Assembly: GCA_958296105.1 (NCBI GenBank)
Contig: OY282441.1
Coordinates: 2,315,800-2,379,799, forward strand
Length of the DNA stretch: 64,000 nucleotides
DNA from: an uncultured Dehalococcoidia bacterium
GTDB lineage: Bacteria > Chloroflexota > Dehalococcoidia > Lucifugimonadales > UBA1123
Reading direction: 5' to 3'
The notes below the pieces were generated by a model, which worked only from the letters and a program-made list of their open reading frames with translations, had not been told where the DNA came from and did no database searches. This document shows, piece by piece, positions 52,519-60,454 of this stretch (within the stretch, counting starts at the first letter, position 1; each line of letters opens with the position of its first letter). Position numbers and translations under genes: made by a program.

Positions 52519-55500
52519 TCACCGCCTAATTTGATCAGCGATTGGGCCGATGAAGTTGAATGAGATGGCGAAGTCTGACAGCGTTCGTCCGTATCGGATG
52601 TCTTCGTTGGGGAAACTCCTTTCGAGCAGCGCCACGGTTTGCCCCAATTCGTGAACGCGAATGTTCCAGCGGCCTTCGCCGCGCTCTCTTTCGATTCTCC
52701 CCGTGAATCTCACCGACTCGCCATTGGAGTCGGTTACCACGTGGCGCTGAACCATCCGACCTCGATACACGCTGTCGGTTTCATCGAATAGCTGTCGGAA
52801 AATTTCCCGGGCGGCGACGTAGTCTTCAGTCAGCCACGAGAGGACAGCTTCCAGATAGCGCGTCCCATAGCGGGCGGATTCCCCCGCCGCTTCATTCAGC
52901 GCGCGCGCGATTTCGAGGAACTGATGCCGCGCGTCTCCCACCGGCAGCGGTTGGCGCTCCCCGCGAAGCGGTCGCCGCTTCATCTCGGCTATCCAGCGAT
53001 TTTCCAACAGCAGCCATAGACACCGCTCATCGTGCTGAATCTTGTCGAAGCGCTCATCCAGAAAGTCCGCCGCTTCCTTCGCCTTCGCCAAGTCAGAGGG
53101 CGCAGTGACCTCGATATTCTCCTTGCCCAAGTCGGGAGCGTAATTCCGAGCGCGTAAGAAGTAGCCTGCGGTTGACCCCGACTTTTCGAGTTCGGCATAG
53201 GCGTCGTCCGACATCGCATGATTTCCGAGCGTGTCTCCCACCGACATTCTCCGTCGCTGGAATCTCTCTTGTTGAGACGGAGGCAGAGCGTCTATCTCGA
53301 CCTGATCCAGCGTCGAGTAGATGTCCGCGACCAGCTCCGCCCGCTGGGTATCTTCCAAATTCGCCAACCTAAACAGGTCTGCCGGAATCCACAGCGCCAC
53401 GTCGTGGGGATAGTAGTTGCTGGCGGCGCTTACCGCATGGCGGACGGCGACGCGCGCCGCTCGATACGCCGACCAGATATCGGATGACGCTTTGCCCTGT
53501 TTCGTATGGTAACGCGCCAAGAATCCGTAGATGGAGGCGCGTTCCACCAGCAGATTTTGTCTAGTTCTTTTGGCGGATCGAATCCGACCGTTGTCGATGC
53601 CGTCGAGGGCTGCCTGAACCGCCGTCCGAGCCTCTCCCAGCAGCTTGAACCGTTCGTCGTCGTCCAAATTCGCATCGTCTTCACGAATCGCCCACCTGCG
53701 AAACGCGGACTCTTGAAGCATAAGGCTCGCGTCCACCGCGTTGAACCTATCCCTAAGTTCGGTCAGCTTGCGAGCGAAGTCAACGTAAGACTGTTTGTAA
53801 CGATTGTCTTTGGGACCTTCTCGACCGATTTTCTGAAGCAGATTCAGCAGGAATTGGCGTTCGTGAGCGTTGTCAGCCCCTTGCCGCGCCGAACCTATCA
53901 GGTCCACCAATATCTTGGCTTCTGCGTGAGGTCCCCCCAGACGTCGTTGGCATATCAGGTTGGCTTCCAGCGTCAAGCGCGGGCGCAGAAGCCAGTCGCT
54001 GCCCTCCGAGTCGCTCGATTCCCAACGGAACAGGTCTAGGTCGCGGAACAGCCTCGATATCAGAGAAGAATCTATCGGACGCTGCTGTTCGTTTATCGCC
54101 CTGAGCAGGAGGTTGGCGGGGACGGGACAGTCGAGACTGCCCGCCACCATGACCATATCTATGATTTTTCCCGCGGAACCATCGTCCGGGTCGGTTTGCC
54201 GATCATTGAAAATCGGCTGATACTCGCTGGTGTATCCCTTTTCGATTAGCTGTCGATGCAGTTGAGTTATCGGCTGGTCAGCCGCGTAAATGGATTCGGT
54301 TTGCCGCCCTCTTTCATCCAGTCTGCGCGCGGTCGACCGCGCTTCCTCGCCCAATCCGGAGCCGATCCTAGGGCGGCTGGAGGGCAAATATCGGTACAAG
54401 ACCGCCAGGAACTGGTTGTCTTCCATCTTCGAAAGCGGGGGCCTCTCGGCGTAATTTGTCAGCAGCTCCGACAGCTTGCGCTTTTCAGTCGCCGTAAGCG
54501 CGGGCTTGGCTTCTATCCGCGAGTACGTCCCTTCTCCGTCGGCGTCGCCGCCAACTCTATACTGAGACCCCAGCACGACCGCGCGCCTGCCGCGACTCCG
54601 CAGGCCGCTCAGCAGCTCATCGTAGCTGTCGACGTCCCTATTCGCGTCGCACACAATCAGCGTAGCCTGAGCGTTGGCTCTTTCGGCTCGCCGGCAGAAA
54701 TCCGAAATCTCCTCAGTCTGCGGGATTCTTCCGCTAGCGTAGAGTACGGCAGCCGCCTTCTTTCCTCGAACTTTCGCCACTATCCGAGCCAGCGCAACGG
54801 ACTTGCCCGTCCCGGATTGGCCTTCAACGACTATTGGCGAATCCAGCTTGGAATGATTGGCAATCGCGCCATACACTTGGCGGGTCAACTCGCGCTCGAA
54901 CTCTCTCTCTATTGCGAACCCTCTGCGGACGCCCTCGACCAGCAGGCGGGAGCCTCCCATAATTCCGTGAAACCGTCGGAAGGTGTCATATTCCGAATCC
55001 GCGCCGAGATGCGGCAGGGACGAAGTCCAAGAATCGTCCACGATGGACGCCACCGCTTCCACCCGCAGCCGCTCCTCCGGCGATATCTCGAACGAACCCC
55101 TTTCGAGACTGACAGTGCCGGCGTCTTCCGATTCCAGCGGCATCGCGTCGGCGAGCTGTCCAATCGCGCGAAGCTCGGCGATTACGCTTCCGAGTCGGGC
55201 GGGTTCGACTAGAACGCGCCCTATCCGTTCCATTTCCGAAAAGTAATCCGCATCCTCTTCGTTCAGGTTGGGACGGCCGCCAAACCACAAAACTTGGTCG
55301 GATCCCGCTCTGGCAAGTGTATCGAGCAGATCATCGAATCGCAGCCAATCGCCGCTGCGTCCGAAACCGTCCACGACAATCGTTCCAAGCGGCGTGGCAG
55401 TGTCCAGAATTCTGCCCAGAAGCGGCATGGCATGTTGAGTGCGCCGATCTCTAAGATCGAACTGCCTCGTCGGGGGCTGCGCTTTGGAGTCGCCTTCACC

Positions 55501-55929
55501 CGAGCGGCTGAACAGATAGTACAGAGGGGGCCTAGCCCTGCTGCGCTCGACGCGCGGATGCTCCTGAGCGGTCAGAATCGGCTCGGCCTGCCGCCCGTTC
55601 TGGGAAAACAGCTTGGTCAACGTCGGATCCACCGAGGAAGTGAACACCGCGCTCAACGGCAGCTCGCTCAGAATCTCCACGAACGGAGGATGGACGCGCC
55701 GCTCGAACCGCTCCGCAAGCCAGCTGTAATAGCCCGCCGGGACAGATTGGGACGTTAGCGTCTCCGCCCATCCGCGCCGCGCCGCGCCTTCTCGCCCCAG
55801 CTTTTCCAGCGCGGACACCAGAATAGGGTCATCGCGTTCGGAATCGCGCCAAGCGTCTTGCCCGAGCAGCAGAACCAGCGGGCGCTTCTCTCTGATCGTC
55901 GATAGCAGGATTTCGCGGACGGTGGGCAT
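52519..55929 (-). CDS. Divergent SIR2-like/P-loop (STAND-type) NTPase with helical-repeat C-terminus
   Basis: 1136 residues from ATG 55929; TTG 55944 would add five. Residues ~15-260 follow the order of SIR2-like domains: LVLLLGQDAW, a helical lid, then ELPLSAVFTSSVDPTLTKLF where typical members have TTNYD. Residues ~290-620 form a P-loop NTPase with Walker A VVEGQSGTGKSVALARI (about 367-383) and Walker B-like ATLIVCDANRD (422-432). The C-terminal ~500 residues are helical and TPR-like (YGFLARYHTKQGKASSDIWSAYRAAR). SIR2-STAND-repeat layouts are known in antiphage proteins such as Avs-type systems, which sense phage proteins through the repeats. The NAD-site residues are substituted here. An extended -10 promoter lies upstream. 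Confidence 0.75.
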   Translation of the reverse strand: MPTVREILLSTIREKRPLVLLLGQDAWRDSERDDPILVSALEKLGREGAARRGWAETLTSQSVPAGYYSWLAERFERRVHPPFVEILSELPLSAVFTSSVDPTLTKLFSQNGRQAEPILTAQEHPRVERSRARPPLYYLFSRSGEGDSKAQPPTRQFDLRDRRTQHAMPLLGRILDTATPLGTIVVDGFGRSGDWLRFDDLLDTLARAGSDQVLWFGGRPNLNEEDADYFSEMERIGRVLVEPARLGSVIAELRAIGQLADAMPLESEDAGTVSLERGSFEISPEERLRVEAVASIVDDSWTSSLPHLGADSEYDTFRRFHGIMGGSRLLVEGVRRGFAIEREFERELTRQVYGAIANHSKLDSPIVVEGQSGTGKSVALARIVAKVRGKKAAAVLYASGRIPQTEEISDFCRRAERANAQATLIVCDANRDVDSYDELLSGLRSRGRRAVVLGSQYRVGGDADGEGTYSRIEAKPALTATEKRKLSELLTNYAERPPLSKMEDNQFLAVLYRYLPSSRPRIGSGLGEEARSTARRLDERGRQTESIYAADQPITQLHRQLIEKGYTSEYQPIFNDRQTDPDDGSAGKIIDMVMVAGSLDCPVPANLLLRAINEQQRPIDSSLISRLFRDLDLFRWESSDSEGSDWLLRPRLTLEANLICQRRLGGPHAEAKILVDLIGSARQGADNAHERQFLLNLLQKIGREGPKDNRYKQSYVDFARKLTELRDRFNAVDASLMLQESAFRRWAIREDDANLDDDERFKLLGEARTAVQAALDGIDNGRIRSAKRTRQNLLVERASIYGFLARYHTKQGKASSDIWSAYRAARVAVRHAVSAASNYYPHDVALWIPADLFRLANLEDTQRAELVADIYSTLDQVEIDALPPSQQERFQRRRMSVGDTLGNHAMSDDAYAELEKSGSTAGYFLRARNYAPDLGKENIEVTAPSDLAKAKEAADFLDERFDKIQHDERCLWLLLENRWIAEMKRRPLRGERQPLPVGDARHQFLEIARALNEAAGESARYGTRYLEAVLSWLTEDYVAAREIFRQLFDETDSVYRGRMVQRHVVTDSNGESVRFTGRIERERGEGRWNIRVHELGQTVALLERSFPNEDIRYGRTLSDFAISFNFIGPIADQIRR

Positions 55930-55965
55930 TTGGACGTATTCCAAGTCGAACAGTTGTAACAGACA

Positions 55966-55974
55966 ATTATAGCA
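55966..55974 (-). promoter_or_regulatory. Extended -10 promoter of the SIR2-like operon
   Basis: The minus strand reads TGCTATAAT, a TGn extended -10 with a perfect TATAAT, about 37 bp upstream of the ATG. No good -35 is present, as is usual for extended -10 promoters. Its AT-rich setting contrasts with the surrounding GC-rich DNA. Confidence 0.7.
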
Positions 55975-56014
55975 GACACGGCTTTATTCCCAGACAGGCA
56001 ATCAAGACGTGCGA

Positions 56015-56049
56015 AGCGTGGGCGATGCCCTAGTTGGACCGCCCACGCT
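56015..56049 (-). terminator. Perfect 10-bp stem-loop after the alpha-E gene
   Basis: AGCGTGGGCG and CGCCCACGCT pair exactly across 15 bases, 22 bp after the stop at 56072. The T-run is weak. It separates this transcript from the SIR2-like operon promoter. Confidence 0.6.
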
Positions 56050-56071
56050 GACTCCCCTTGTCCGGCCGCCC

Positions 56072-57040
56072 CTAGACCTCGTAGTCGAAGTAGGAGGCTG
56101 ACACGCGCTGATGCAGGTCTCGGCAGAGGCGGTCGATCTGGCGCAGCAGTCGCTCTAGGTCGTCCCTGTCGGGCCACTCGTAGCGCACGAGCGAGCCGAG
56201 CCGGCCGGCGAGGCGGCGGGCGGCGTCGCTGGAGCGGGCGTCCGGGCCGTCTCCGATGGCGACGAGCTCGGCGGCTGCCATGTCGAGCGAGCGGCGGATC
56301 GACGCCGGAAGCTGAGGATCGGTGACGAGCAGGTCGAGCGCCAAGCGCGGGCGCGCCTCCACGCTGTGCTTGCGGTTGTACGCCTCCAGCGCGTGGCACA
56401 CGCGAAGCAGGCTGATCCAGTCCGCTTCCGAATCCTCCTCGGACGACTTCGACGCGTCCAGATGAGCCAGCAGCAGCGACGCCGACAGCTGGACGCGCTC
56501 GATCAGACGCCCCAGCTGCATGAAGCTCCAGCCCTCGTCTCGGTACATCGTGGAGGCGGCCACGCCCGAGAAGGTGTCCATCTCCGCCGACATCTCCGCG
56601 TAGAAGCTCTCGGGAGATACCGTCCAGATGTCCTGGATGCTCAGGTCCTGCACGCGCAGGTAGGCGAGGTTAAGGCGTATCCACATTTCGGCGCTTATGC
56701 AGTGGCGCATCTGGCGCGCGTTCTCGCGGCCAAGCGCGAAACAGCTCCACACCGAATCGGGGTTCGACCGCTCGAAGGTGAGGTCGTCGGCGAGAGTGTA
56801 CGACTCGGCGAGGATGAAGTCATCGACTCGCGTGTAGTCTGCCTCGTCGTGTACCTGAATCTGGCCGAAGGGCGGGCTGCGGTCGATGCTGGCGTATATT
56901 CGCACCCAGCCGAAGTCTATCTCCCTTACCGGCTTGTCCACGAGGGCCGCCGTCTGAAGCTGGAGCAGACGGCAAAGACGCTCCGCCCGCTCCATATAGC
57001 GGCCCATCCAGTAGAGTCCCTGCGCGCTTCGTGAGAGCAT
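56072..57040 (-). CDS. Alpha-E domain protein (DUF403)
   Basis: 322 residues. All-helical alpha-E family. It starts MLSRSAQGLYWMGRYMERAERLCRLL, the family's most conserved segment. It continues with SIQDIWTVSPESFYAEM, TMYRDEGWSFMQLGRLIERVQLSA and LLRVCHALEAYNRKHSVEARPRLALDLL. Alpha-E proteins regularly accompany circularly permuted ATP-grasp ligases and are thought to take part in making small peptide-like products. Here the ATP-grasp gene is two genes upstream on the same strand, with an ammonium transporter between. Confidence 0.92.
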   Translation of the reverse strand: MLSRSAQGLYWMGRYMERAERLCRLLQLQTAALVDKPVREIDFGWVRIYASIDRSPPFGQIQVHDEADYTRVDDFILAESYTLADDLTFERSNPDSVWSCFALGRENARQMRHCISAEMWIRLNLAYLRVQDLSIQDIWTVSPESFYAEMSAEMDTFSGVAASTMYRDEGWSFMQLGRLIERVQLSASLLLAHLDASKSSEEDSEADWISLLRVCHALEAYNRKHSVEARPRLALDLLVTDPQLPASIRRSLDMAAAELVAIGDGPDARSSDAARRLAGRLGSLVRYEWPDRDDLERLLRQIDRLCRDLHQRVSASYFDYEV

Positions 57041-57046
57041 GTTTGC

Positions 57047-58585
57047 CTAGTACTCCTCGTCCTCATCGAACTGTTCGGGCATCAGTATGAATTCGGGGTA
57101 GGATTCGATCCCAAGCTCTCCGGCGTCCTGCCCGAGCTCCTCGATGTCGCGTGAGACTCGAACGCCTATGGTCATGTCGATCGCGCGCCACACCAGCCAC
57201 GAGGCGCTGAACGCGAACGCGCCCACCGCAACCACGCCCACCAGCTGGACGAGGATGTTTCCTCCGGATGCTATAGGCACGGCCAGGGTTCCCCAGATTC
57301 CGGCGACGAGGTGCGCGGGTATCGCGCCTACCACGTCATCCACCTTGAGCATCTCCATCCCCTTGAGCGCGCCGGTGCATACCACGCCGCCGACCGCTCC
57401 TATGGGGATTGCCCAGTAGTGATCGACGAAATCGGGCCCTGCGGTGATCGCCACCAGCCCGCCGATGGCGCCGTTCAGCCCGGTGATCAGGTCCATGCGC
57501 TTGAAGATCGGGCGCGACACCGCGAGCGCGGCTATGACTCCCGCCGCCGCCGCGAGGTTGGTGTTGACCAGAACGTGGCTCATACCCACCACGTCCGCCG
57601 CGCTGCCCAGCGCGAGCTGCGAGCCGCCGTTGAACCCGAACCAGCCCAGCCACAAGATGAACACGCCGAGAGTCACCACCAGTACGTTGGATGGAGGCGT
57701 GGGCTTGGCTGAGCCGTCTCTGCGGAACTTGCCGAGCCTGGGCCCCACCACGATCGCTCCCGCGAGCGCAGCCCAGCCGCCAACGCCGTGAACTATGGAG
57801 GAACCGGCAAAGTCCTTGAATCCCATCTCCGCCAGCCATCCGCCGCCCCACGTCCACGCGCCCACGACTGGGTAGATGAACGCAGTCAGAACTAGGACGA
57901 ACACGAAGAACGACCACATCTTGACTCGCTCTGCGAGCGTTCCCGACACGATCGAGGCCGCCGTGGCTACGAACACCATCTGGAAGAACCAGTCGGACAT
58001 GGTGGAGTAGCCGAGCGCGACTACGTCCGCAACCGCGCCTTCATCTCCGCCAACCAGGGCGATCTCGCTCTCGGACGGCCCGCGCATCAGCTCGAACGAG
58101 CCGATTATCATGCCGAAGTTTACGCCCCAGACGCTCAGATCCCTTCCCACCCCCACGTACATGAGGTTGTAGCCTATGACGAAGTAGGCAAGCCCCGCGA
58201 TGGAGTACAGGCCGATGTTCTTCAGGCAGATCATGGATGCGTTCTTGGTTCGCACCGAGCCGGATTCCAGCATGGTGAATCCCGCGCACATCCACATGAC
58301 CAGCGCGCCCCATATGAGGAACGCGAAGGTGTTGAAGACGAACTGCGTCTCCTCGTCTACGCCGGCGGCGTGGGCGACTGTCGGCCGGCCCAAGGTGATG
58401 GCGACCACTCCCAGCGCCACAGCCGCTATCAGAACGGCGTTCCTGCGGCGAGCGGGCAGCGCGCTCGACAGCTTCTCGATCAGATTGCCGAAGCTCGATC
58501 TCGGGGAGGCGTCAGCCGCCCCCGCAGTCTCGCCTCGCTTGGCGATGTACACTGGCTCTTGCAACTGTATGGTCCTCCTGTCCAT
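57047..58585 (-). CDS. amt: Ammonium transporter (Amt family)
   Basis: 512 residues from ATG 58585, with AGGA seven bases upstream. A long N-terminal extension ends in a hydrophobic signal-like helix (VLIAAVALGVVAITLG...AHAAG), followed by eleven TM helices. Amt signatures are GFTMLESGSVRTKNASMICLKN, AGSSIVHGVGGWAALAGAIV with the first pore His, and GAIPAHLVAGIWGTLAV with the second. The cytosolic tail DIEELGQDAGELGIESYPEF resembles the regulatory C-terminus contacted by PII proteins. No glnK gene is adjacent. It sits between ATP-grasp (33 bp or more) and alpha-E (6 bp) genes. Confidence 0.95.
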   Translation of the reverse strand: MDRRTIQLQEPVYIAKRGETAGAADASPRSSFGNLIEKLSSALPARRRNAVLIAAVALGVVAITLGRPTVAHAAGVDEETQFVFNTFAFLIWGALVMWMCAGFTMLESGSVRTKNASMICLKNIGLYSIAGLAYFVIGYNLMYVGVGRDLSVWGVNFGMIIGSFELMRGPSESEIALVGGDEGAVADVVALGYSTMSDWFFQMVFVATAASIVSGTLAERVKMWSFFVFVLVLTAFIYPVVGAWTWGGGWLAEMGFKDFAGSSIVHGVGGWAALAGAIVVGPRLGKFRRDGSAKPTPPSNVLVVTLGVFILWLGWFGFNGGSQLALGSAADVVGMSHVLVNTNLAAAAGVIAALAVSRPIFKRMDLITGLNGAIGGLVAITAGPDFVDHYWAIPIGAVGGVVCTGALKGMEMLKVDDVVGAIPAHLVAGIWGTLAVPIASGGNILVQLVGVVAVGAFAFSASWLVWRAIDMTIGVRVSRDIEELGQDAGELGIESYPEFILMPEQFDEDEEY

Positions 58586-58645
58586 GAGCGCGTCCTGTCC
58601 GAGTTCTCGCACAGAAAGCTGGGCGCGCTTCTTGAATCATAGTCG

Positions 58646-60079
58646 TCAGTCCGCCAGCACCCATAGGTCTTTGCCGCCCCCGCCCTGGCTGGAATTGACC
58701 ACGAGGCTGCCCCTGCGAAGCGCCACGCGACAGAACGCCCCGGGCACTATTCGCGTCTTGCGCCCGTGCAGCACGAACGGACGCAGATCGACGTGGCGCG
58801 GCTCGAATCCGCCCTCGATCAGGCAGGGCGCTCTCGACAGCGCCAGCGTGGGCTGAGATATGAAGTCCGCGGGGTTGGCGCGCACCTGCTCGGCGTACTC
58901 CTCGCGCTCCTTCGCAGTCGAGTGCGGACCTACCAGCATCCCGTATCCGCCAGACTCCCCAACCCGCTTGACCACCAGATCGCGCAGGTTGTCCAGAGTG
59001 TACTCCAAGTCTTCGGGTCGGCGACACAGCCGCGTATCCACGTTTTCCAGAATCGCCTCCTCGCTCAGATAGTAGCGGATCATATCCGGCACGTAAGCAT
59101 ACACGCTCTTGTCGTCCGCCACGCCCGTTCCCGGAGCGTTCACCAGCGCCACGTTTCCGCGCTTGTACGCTTCTATCAGGCCCGGCACGCCCAGAAGCGA
59201 ATCGGGACGAAACACGCGGGGGTCTATGAAGTCGTCATCCACGCGGCGATAGATGACGTCCACGCGCTCGGGCCCGGCGGTGGTGATCATGTAGACGAAC
59301 CCGTCCCTGGCGAGCAGATCCCTGCCCTCGACCAGCTCCGCGCCAATCTCGCGCGCCAGGAACATATGCTCGTAGAACGCGGAGTTGTAGACCCCGGGCG
59401 TCAGCAGCGCGATCGAAGGGTCCGAGCGTCCCTCCGGCGCCAGCTCGCGCAGCGTCTCCAGCAGCGCCTGCCCGTAGCCTTCCACCTCCCGCACGCGCGA
59501 CCTTCTGTACAGGCGGCGCAGGCTGGCCTTGGTCGCCTTGCGGTTGGCGAGCATGTAGGAGACGCCGGACGGAACGCGCAGATTGTCCTCCAGCACGCGA
59601 AATCCGTCATTGGTTCTCACCAAGTCCGTGCCGCATATGCCCACCCAGGTTCCATGTGGGGCCGAGAAGCCGCGCATCTGTGTTCGATACTGCGGGCAGC
59701 TCAGAACCAAGTCCTCGGGGATGACGCCGTCCTCGATGATTCTGCCCTCGCCGTACACGTCTTCGAGGAAGCGGTTGAGCGCCTCGATCCGCTGCGTCAG
59801 GCCCGCCTCGAGGCGCCGCCAGTCCTCGCCGCACATCACCCTCGGTATGCAGTCGATGGGGATGATGCGCTCGCTCGCCTCCTCGTCGCCGTACACCGTG
59901 AAGGTGATGCCCTCGTTGGAGAACGAGCGGTTGACGCGCTCCTGTATGCCGTCAAGCTCTTCGGCGGAGAAGTCGGCGAGAGTATCGTGCAGCTGACTGC
60001 AATGCTCGCGCGGAGCGCCGTCAGTCAGAAACATCTCGTCGTATATGGATGAGTCGAGATCGTATTTGTCGAAGTCCAT
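58646..60079 (-). CDS. Circularly permuted ATP-grasp type 2 protein
   Basis: 477 residues. Family blocks are ERIIPIDCIPRVMCGEDWRRLEAGLTQRI, LNRFLEDVYGEGRIIEDGVIPEDLVL, LVRTNDGFRVLEDNLRVPSGVSYMLANR, DVIYRRVDDDFIDPRVFRPDSLLG and VNAPGTGVADDKSVYAYVPDM. The final ATP-binding part is LVVKRVGESGGYGMLVGP, and the protein ends FCRVALRRGSLVVNSSQGGGGKDLWVL. It is predicted to form amide bonds; the substrate is unknown. It is paired by family association with the alpha-E gene downstream, and no transglutaminase gene is visible. Confidence 0.93.
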   Translation of the reverse strand: MDFDKYDLDSSIYDEMFLTDGAPREHCSQLHDTLADFSAEELDGIQERVNRSFSNEGITFTVYGDEEASERIIPIDCIPRVMCGEDWRRLEAGLTQRIEALNRFLEDVYGEGRIIEDGVIPEDLVLSCPQYRTQMRGFSAPHGTWVGICGTDLVRTNDGFRVLEDNLRVPSGVSYMLANRKATKASLRRLYRRSRVREVEGYGQALLETLRELAPEGRSDPSIALLTPGVYNSAFYEHMFLAREIGAELVEGRDLLARDGFVYMITTAGPERVDVIYRRVDDDFIDPRVFRPDSLLGVPGLIEAYKRGNVALVNAPGTGVADDKSVYAYVPDMIRYYLSEEAILENVDTRLCRRPEDLEYTLDNLRDLVVKRVGESGGYGMLVGPHSTAKEREEYAEQVRANPADFISQPTLALSRAPCLIEGGFEPRHVDLRPFVLHGRKTRIVPGAFCRVALRRGSLVVNSSQGGGGKDLWVLAD

Positions 60080-60257
60080 TCGCAGAGTCCGCTTTCACCG
60101 AGATTCACGAGGTCCAGACCTGAGGCTGCCCCGTCAGTTTTGCGAGCCAATTCTGATTCTGCGTCAGTTTACACGTAATACCGCCCTTTTTGCTATCTTG
60201 CCATCATCCAAACCGGAACTCTCCTGACGAATCTATATCAGATTAGTCCTCAGTACG

Positions 60258-60375
60258 GAAGTCCCCTCTCCCTCGCTGGTAGAATGCCAGACCAGAAGCC
60301 CCCTCTCCCTCGCTGGGAGAGCGCCAGACCAGAAGTCCCCTCTCCCTCGATGGGAGAGGGCTAGGGTGAGGGTGA
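60258..60375. repeat. Three 37-bp direct repeats, CCCTCTCCCTCG type
   Basis: Units begin GAAGTCCCCTCTCCCTCG at 60258, 60295 and 60332. The third adds TGGGAGAGGGCTAGGGTGAGGGTG, a REP-like palindromic end. It lies in the divergent gap between the ATP-grasp and dehydrogenase genes. The rest of 60080-60454 has no gene. Confidence 0.85.
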
Positions 60376-60410
60376 CACCGCCGTCCGCAACAGATACCCT
60401 CGCGCCGCTG

Positions 60411-60441
60411 TGCTACAATTGCGCCAGCGAGTCCAAAGGAG
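60411..60441 (+). promoter_or_regulatory. Promoter and ribosome binding site of the dehydrogenase gene
   Basis: TGTGCTACAAT is an extended -10 ending about position 60419. AAAGGAGG follows at about 60434-60441, 13 bp before the ATG, a rather long spacing. Confidence 0.5.
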
Positions 60442-60454
60442 GTTGACCTAACCC

